7,514 nucleotides of DNA from Candidatus Poribacteria bacterium (GTDB lineage Bacteria; Poribacteria; WGA-4E; WGA-3G). A program made the translations under genes and the position numbers. The first letter of the stretch is position 1. Every line of letters starts with the position of its first letter. The notes beneath the pieces are model-generated. The model was not told the origin of the DNA. It searched no databases and worked only from the letters and a program-made list of their open reading frames with translations. Below, piece by piece: positions 6,119 through 7,514 of the stretch. The stretch lies in contig VXXH01000688.1 in assembly GCA_009835515.1 (NCBI GenBank), positions 1-7,514 on the forward strand, given 5' to 3'.

Positions 6119-7506
6119 TCGATCCATTGCATTGTTTCTCGGAGTTGTTCCTTCGCTGCGGCGTAGTTTCGGCGCGCCTGATAAAAGACACGTTGCGTCT
6201 CTGTAAATTGTGCTTGTGCTTGAAACGCGTCGTTAAAAGTCAATCCTTGATAACCCGGAATATCAAACGTGACTTCGTCAAGCACATGCTCTATTGTCCG
6301 TAGATATTGTTCACGGATTTCCAATCGCTGCGCCTCAATCTCCATCCGTTCTTTAGCATTCGCCACGGCGCGATAGTCTCGTCTCACGGCGACTTGGATC
6401 AATTTCGTTTTTTCAGTGTACGCAAACTGAAGTCGCTCCAGTTCTGCAAGCTCTACAGCGCGTAGATTGTAGGTTTTTTTTCCATCATACAGCGGTATGT
6501 TGAGGTTGAAGCGTACCTCCCATCCGTCCTGAGTGCGAGGGTTCGTCTGAAAAATACTCGATGCATCTCGTTCCCGATCAAATATGACTGGATCATAGAG
6601 TGCTTTCGCGTCCCAAGTTCGGTTCTGCTGGTGTTGTTCGAGCAGCACATGGAGATCCTTATAGCGGGCTTCAGCAGAGAGTTCGGGAAACCGGTTCCAT
6701 ATTGTCTCTGCGGCGAGGCGCTCTTGCCGGACAATATCACCGCGTAAATCGCGTAAATCAAGGCTGTGTGCGAGTGCAAGTTCAACCGCGGCCTCCAGCG
6801 TCACATCGTCATCGGGAAGGGATTGTGCAAGAACAACCTGTGCAAGCGGATCGAGTCCGGTGAGTCTGATGAGTTCGGCGGTATCCACGTCAAGCCGTCG
6901 TTGGAGTTCATTGAGTGCAAGCTGCTGTTCCGACAATTCGAGTTCCGTATTGAGACGACTTAGGAAGCTGATCCGTTTTTTTTCTTGCTTGAGTTGTGTG
7001 CCTTTGAGTTTTTTCTCTAGTTCTATCTCAATGGCGCGGCGTTGTTCAATTTCCTCTTGTGTAAGGATAATATTGTGCCAGAGATTCCGAACAGCGTGGA
7101 CGCTCTCCTTTTTCGCGCGTTCATATTCAATCTCTGCCTTCCGTACTTCTTCCTGTGCTGCATCAAGTCCTTGAGGGATCTCACCGAATTGTGCGAAGAG
7201 GACGCTCATCTGTGCGCGGGTGAGATAGTCTTGCTCGTCAATATCACCATCTCTTTGACGTTGATATTCGCTGGTGAGTCCCACCTGGGGTAGGTAAACC
7301 GCTTTGGATACGCGGAGGTTTGCTTTCGCGCGTTCTACCACCTTTTCCGCCTTTTTCACCGCCTCGTTGTTCTGTAGTGCAAGTTCAATCGCGCGGGCTG
7401 GTTGAAGTGAGACAAGTCGCTGTGCTGAAACGGTGCCCGCAATACTAAAAAGCAAGCAGACTGCAAGTGCCGTTAACCTTTTGTTGATTTCAATTTTTTT
7501 AATCAT
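6115..7506 (-). CDS. TolC-family outer membrane channel protein (OEP family)
   Basis: This is a probable outer-membrane exit duct that would work with an inner-membrane exporter and a periplasmic adaptor. Residues 1-28 are a typical signal peptide: MIKK start, hydrophobic core LTALAVCLLFSIAG, and a TVSA|Q cleavage site. Mature residues show the two-fold OEP repeat. The first runs about 34-220, beginning QPARAIELALQNNEAVKKA, with AVYLPQVGL (69-77) and ending ELIRLTGLDP. The second runs about 235-460, beginning VTLEAAVELALAHSLDLRDL, with FPELSAEARY (273-282), NLNIPLYDGKKTYNLRA and long coiled-coil helices to the end. The mature length of about 435 residues is usual. The start is chosen from the signal peptide; only 8 bases of upstream DNA are visible, with no clear ribosome binding site. 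Adaptor and pump genes are not in the window but could lie beyond the right edge. The sigma gene follows 33 bases downstream. Confidence 0.88.
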   Translation of the reverse strand: MIKKIEINKRLTALAVCLLFSIAGTVSAQRLVSLQPARAIELALQNNEAVKKAEKVVERAKANLRVSKAVYLPQVGLTSEYQRQRDGDIDEQDYLTRAQMSVLFAQFGEIPQGLDAAQEEVRKAEIEYERAKKESVHAVRNLWHNIILTQEEIEQRRAIEIELEKKLKGTQLKQEKKRISFLSRLNTELELSEQQLALNELQRRLDVDTAELIRLTGLDPLAQVVLAQSLPDDDVTLEAAVELALAHSLDLRDLRGDIVRQERLAAETIWNRFPELSAEARYKDLHVLLEQHQQNRTWDAKALYDPVIFDRERDASSIFQTNPRTQDGWEVRFNLNIPLYDGKKTYNLRAVELAELERLQFAYTEKTKLIQVAVRRDYRAVANAKERMEIEAQRLEIREQYLRTIEHVLDEVTFDIPGYQGLTFNDAFQAQAQFTETQRVFYQARRNYAAAKEQLRETMQWIE

Positions 7507-7514
7507 GCCTAACT

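Noticed and set aside
5899..6303. 134-codon + strand open frame across the sigma/TolC junction
   Set aside because: It is antisense to two well-supported genes and resembles no known domain; it is probably a shadow frame.

Overview
The window looks like a bacterial chromosome fragment of moderate GC (slightly below 50% by eye). It holds six protein-coding genes and almost no spacer DNA. My best guess at the source is Candidatus Poribacteria or a related, mostly uncultured lineage. That guess rests on memory of two traits: many ECF sigma factors with long C-terminal extensions, and Ig-like-domain hydrolases. It is an inference, not a sequence match. No RNA genes, CRISPR arrays, insertion sequences or attachment sites were seen.

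Left block, + strand (window edge to 5402). The first gene is cut by the left edge. It is an ECF-type sigma factor, with the end of region 2 and all of region 4 visible, fused to a C-terminal extension of about 230 residues of unknown function. After 41 bases comes a protein with an N-terminal Ig-like (SbsA/Big_5-type) domain and an alpha/beta-hydrolase domain. It is followed 9 bases later by one ABC-2 type permease and 14 bases after that by a second, paralogous one. The tight spacing and good ribosome binding sites suggest that the hydrolase and permeases, and possibly the sigma factor, form one transcription unit. No ATP-binding subunit is encoded in the window.

Right block, - strand (7506 down to 5467). 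A TolC-family outer-membrane protein with a clear signal peptide is followed 33 bases later by a compact second ECF sigma factor of the ordinary two-domain form. The two blocks converge on a 64-base spacer holding only a weak hairpin.

Taken together, two different ECF sigma factors lie beside envelope-export components: inner-membrane ABC-2 permeases on one side and an outer-membrane channel on the other. Neither sigma gene has a recognisable anti-sigma gene beside it within the window. The least conventional parts are the sigma factor with a fused beta-rich extension and its neighbour, an apparently leaderless Ig-like hydrolase. Both carry domains more usual in exported proteins. Whether the two blocks cooperate cannot be settled from the sequence.
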